NCBI RefSeq assembly: GCF_001269905.1
Contig: NZ_LHVK01000008.1
Span: forward strand, 124,001-188,000
Origin: Pseudomonas corrugata
GTDB lineage: Bacteria; Pseudomonadota; Gammaproteobacteria; Pseudomonadales; Pseudomonadaceae
Length of the DNA stretch: 64,000 nt
Reading direction: 5' to 3'
Below are positions 63,550 to 64,000 of the stretch, piece by piece. Numbering within the stretch: position 1 is the stretch's first letter; every line of letters begins with the position of its first letter. The translations under genes were made by a program, and so were the position numbers. The notes beneath the pieces are model-generated. The model ran no database searches. It saw only the letters and a list, made by a program, of their open reading frames with translations, and was not told where the DNA came from.

Positions 63550-64000
63550 TCAAAGAGCGCTCCCTGGAGAACGGTCGCGTTCGTGCTGCTGATACTGCCT
63601 GGGTGTGCACCCAAACTCCCGACGAAATACTGTGTGCAGATATTGCGCCGACTTGAAGCCGCAATTGCGGGCAATGTCTGCGATTGCCAAATCCGTCCTC
63701 TCCAACCCGCTGGCAGCCGCAGCCAACCTGAACCGCAAGATCTCATCATGCACGCTGCACCCCCGCTCCTTGCGGAAATGCGCTTCCAGCGACGACCGCG
63801 ACACCCCGACATACCCCGCCACCTGCGCGGTCTTGATGCCCTGGCAAGCGTACTGGCGGATGAACAGCAGCGCCTGCATGACGTAGGGGTTACCCAATGG
63901 TTGATGCAGGCTGGAGGCCTGCACGTTGATTGCCTCGGGAGGTATCAATATCTGCGTGCCCGTGGACGGCATTCCGTGCAGCATCTGGTGAAGCAGGCGT
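63550..64000 (-). CDS. AraC-type regulator, XylR-like, C-terminal part (5' end outside the window)
   Basis: The last ~150 residues of a regulator that runs off the right edge; the frame is open to base 64000. It ends with two AraC helix-turn-helix motifs: IKTAQVAGYVGVSRSSLEAHF then DLAIADIARNCGFKSAQYLH and VFRREFGCTPRQYQQ. The segment before them (LIPPEAINVQASSLHQ) fits the LacI-like ligand domain end of xylose regulator XylR. The DNA-binding part is complete. Sugar operon control is inferred from family only. Confidence 0.85.
   Translation of the reverse strand, partial: RLLHQMLHGMPSTGTQILIPPEAINVQASSLHQPLGNPYVMQALLFIRQYACQGIKTAQVAGYVGVSRSSLEAHFRKERGCSVHDEILRFRLAAAASGLERTDLAIADIARNCGFKSAQYLHTVFRREFGCTPRQYQQHERDRSPGSAL

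Overview
The window looks like the chromosome of a Pseudomonas of the fluorescens group. The evidence is high-GC coding with Pseudomonas-type gene families, many REP/REPIN palindromes of the GTGGGAGC...GCTCGCG class in the gaps, an fdsGBAD formate dehydrogenase, a GAPDH-ArsJ arsenic pair, and a periplasmic trehalase. I see no rRNA, tRNA, CRISPR array, insertion sequence or prophage. It is ordinary accessory chromosome, densely packed, with REPINs marking most operon borders.

Left part (1-17 kb): the 3' end of sbcC; two very small secreted-peptide genes; an exported beta-propeller lactonase with a coupled DUF5629-like gene; a complete but substrate-less type I secretion operon (ABC ATPase, HlyD adaptor, TolC channel); a GABA-type permease divergent from a TetR regulator; and an operon of a serine beta-lactamase-fold hydrolase, an outer-membrane barrel and a PotF-like binding protein, preceded by a perfect palindrome.

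Signalling island (17-28.8 kb): a FixJ/LuxR response regulator, an LRAT-fold NCEHF-box protein, a 1823-residue kinase/ATPase/histidine-kinase hybrid, a receiver-only regulator, and a three-gene EmrAB-type drug efflux operon with its own outer-membrane lipoprotein. A motif close to ATACCTwmGTATw recurs in three upstream regions here, which suggests one regulon.

Middle (29-44.8 kb): trmK; fdsGBAD; several unrecognised proteins, including a zinc-ribbon protein with a His-Me-finger-like nuclease motif; an HWE-family PAS sensor kinase with a receiver-only partner; and a GntR-MFS-amidohydrolase catabolic unit.

Right part (45-64 kb): GAPDH-ArsJ organoarsenical export; an amidase convergent with trehalase; a c-di-GMP cluster in which a GGDEF enzyme lies between two periplasmic binding-protein genes, divergent from a Cache-GGDEF enzyme; an HscC-J-protein-unknown chaperone operon; an AraC/GyrI-like regulator; a SUKH-like gene cut short by a REP; a higBA toxin-antitoxin pair; and the C-terminal part of a XylR-like AraC regulator that runs off the right edge.

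Product names rest on motif recognition from the translated sequence. No database search was run.
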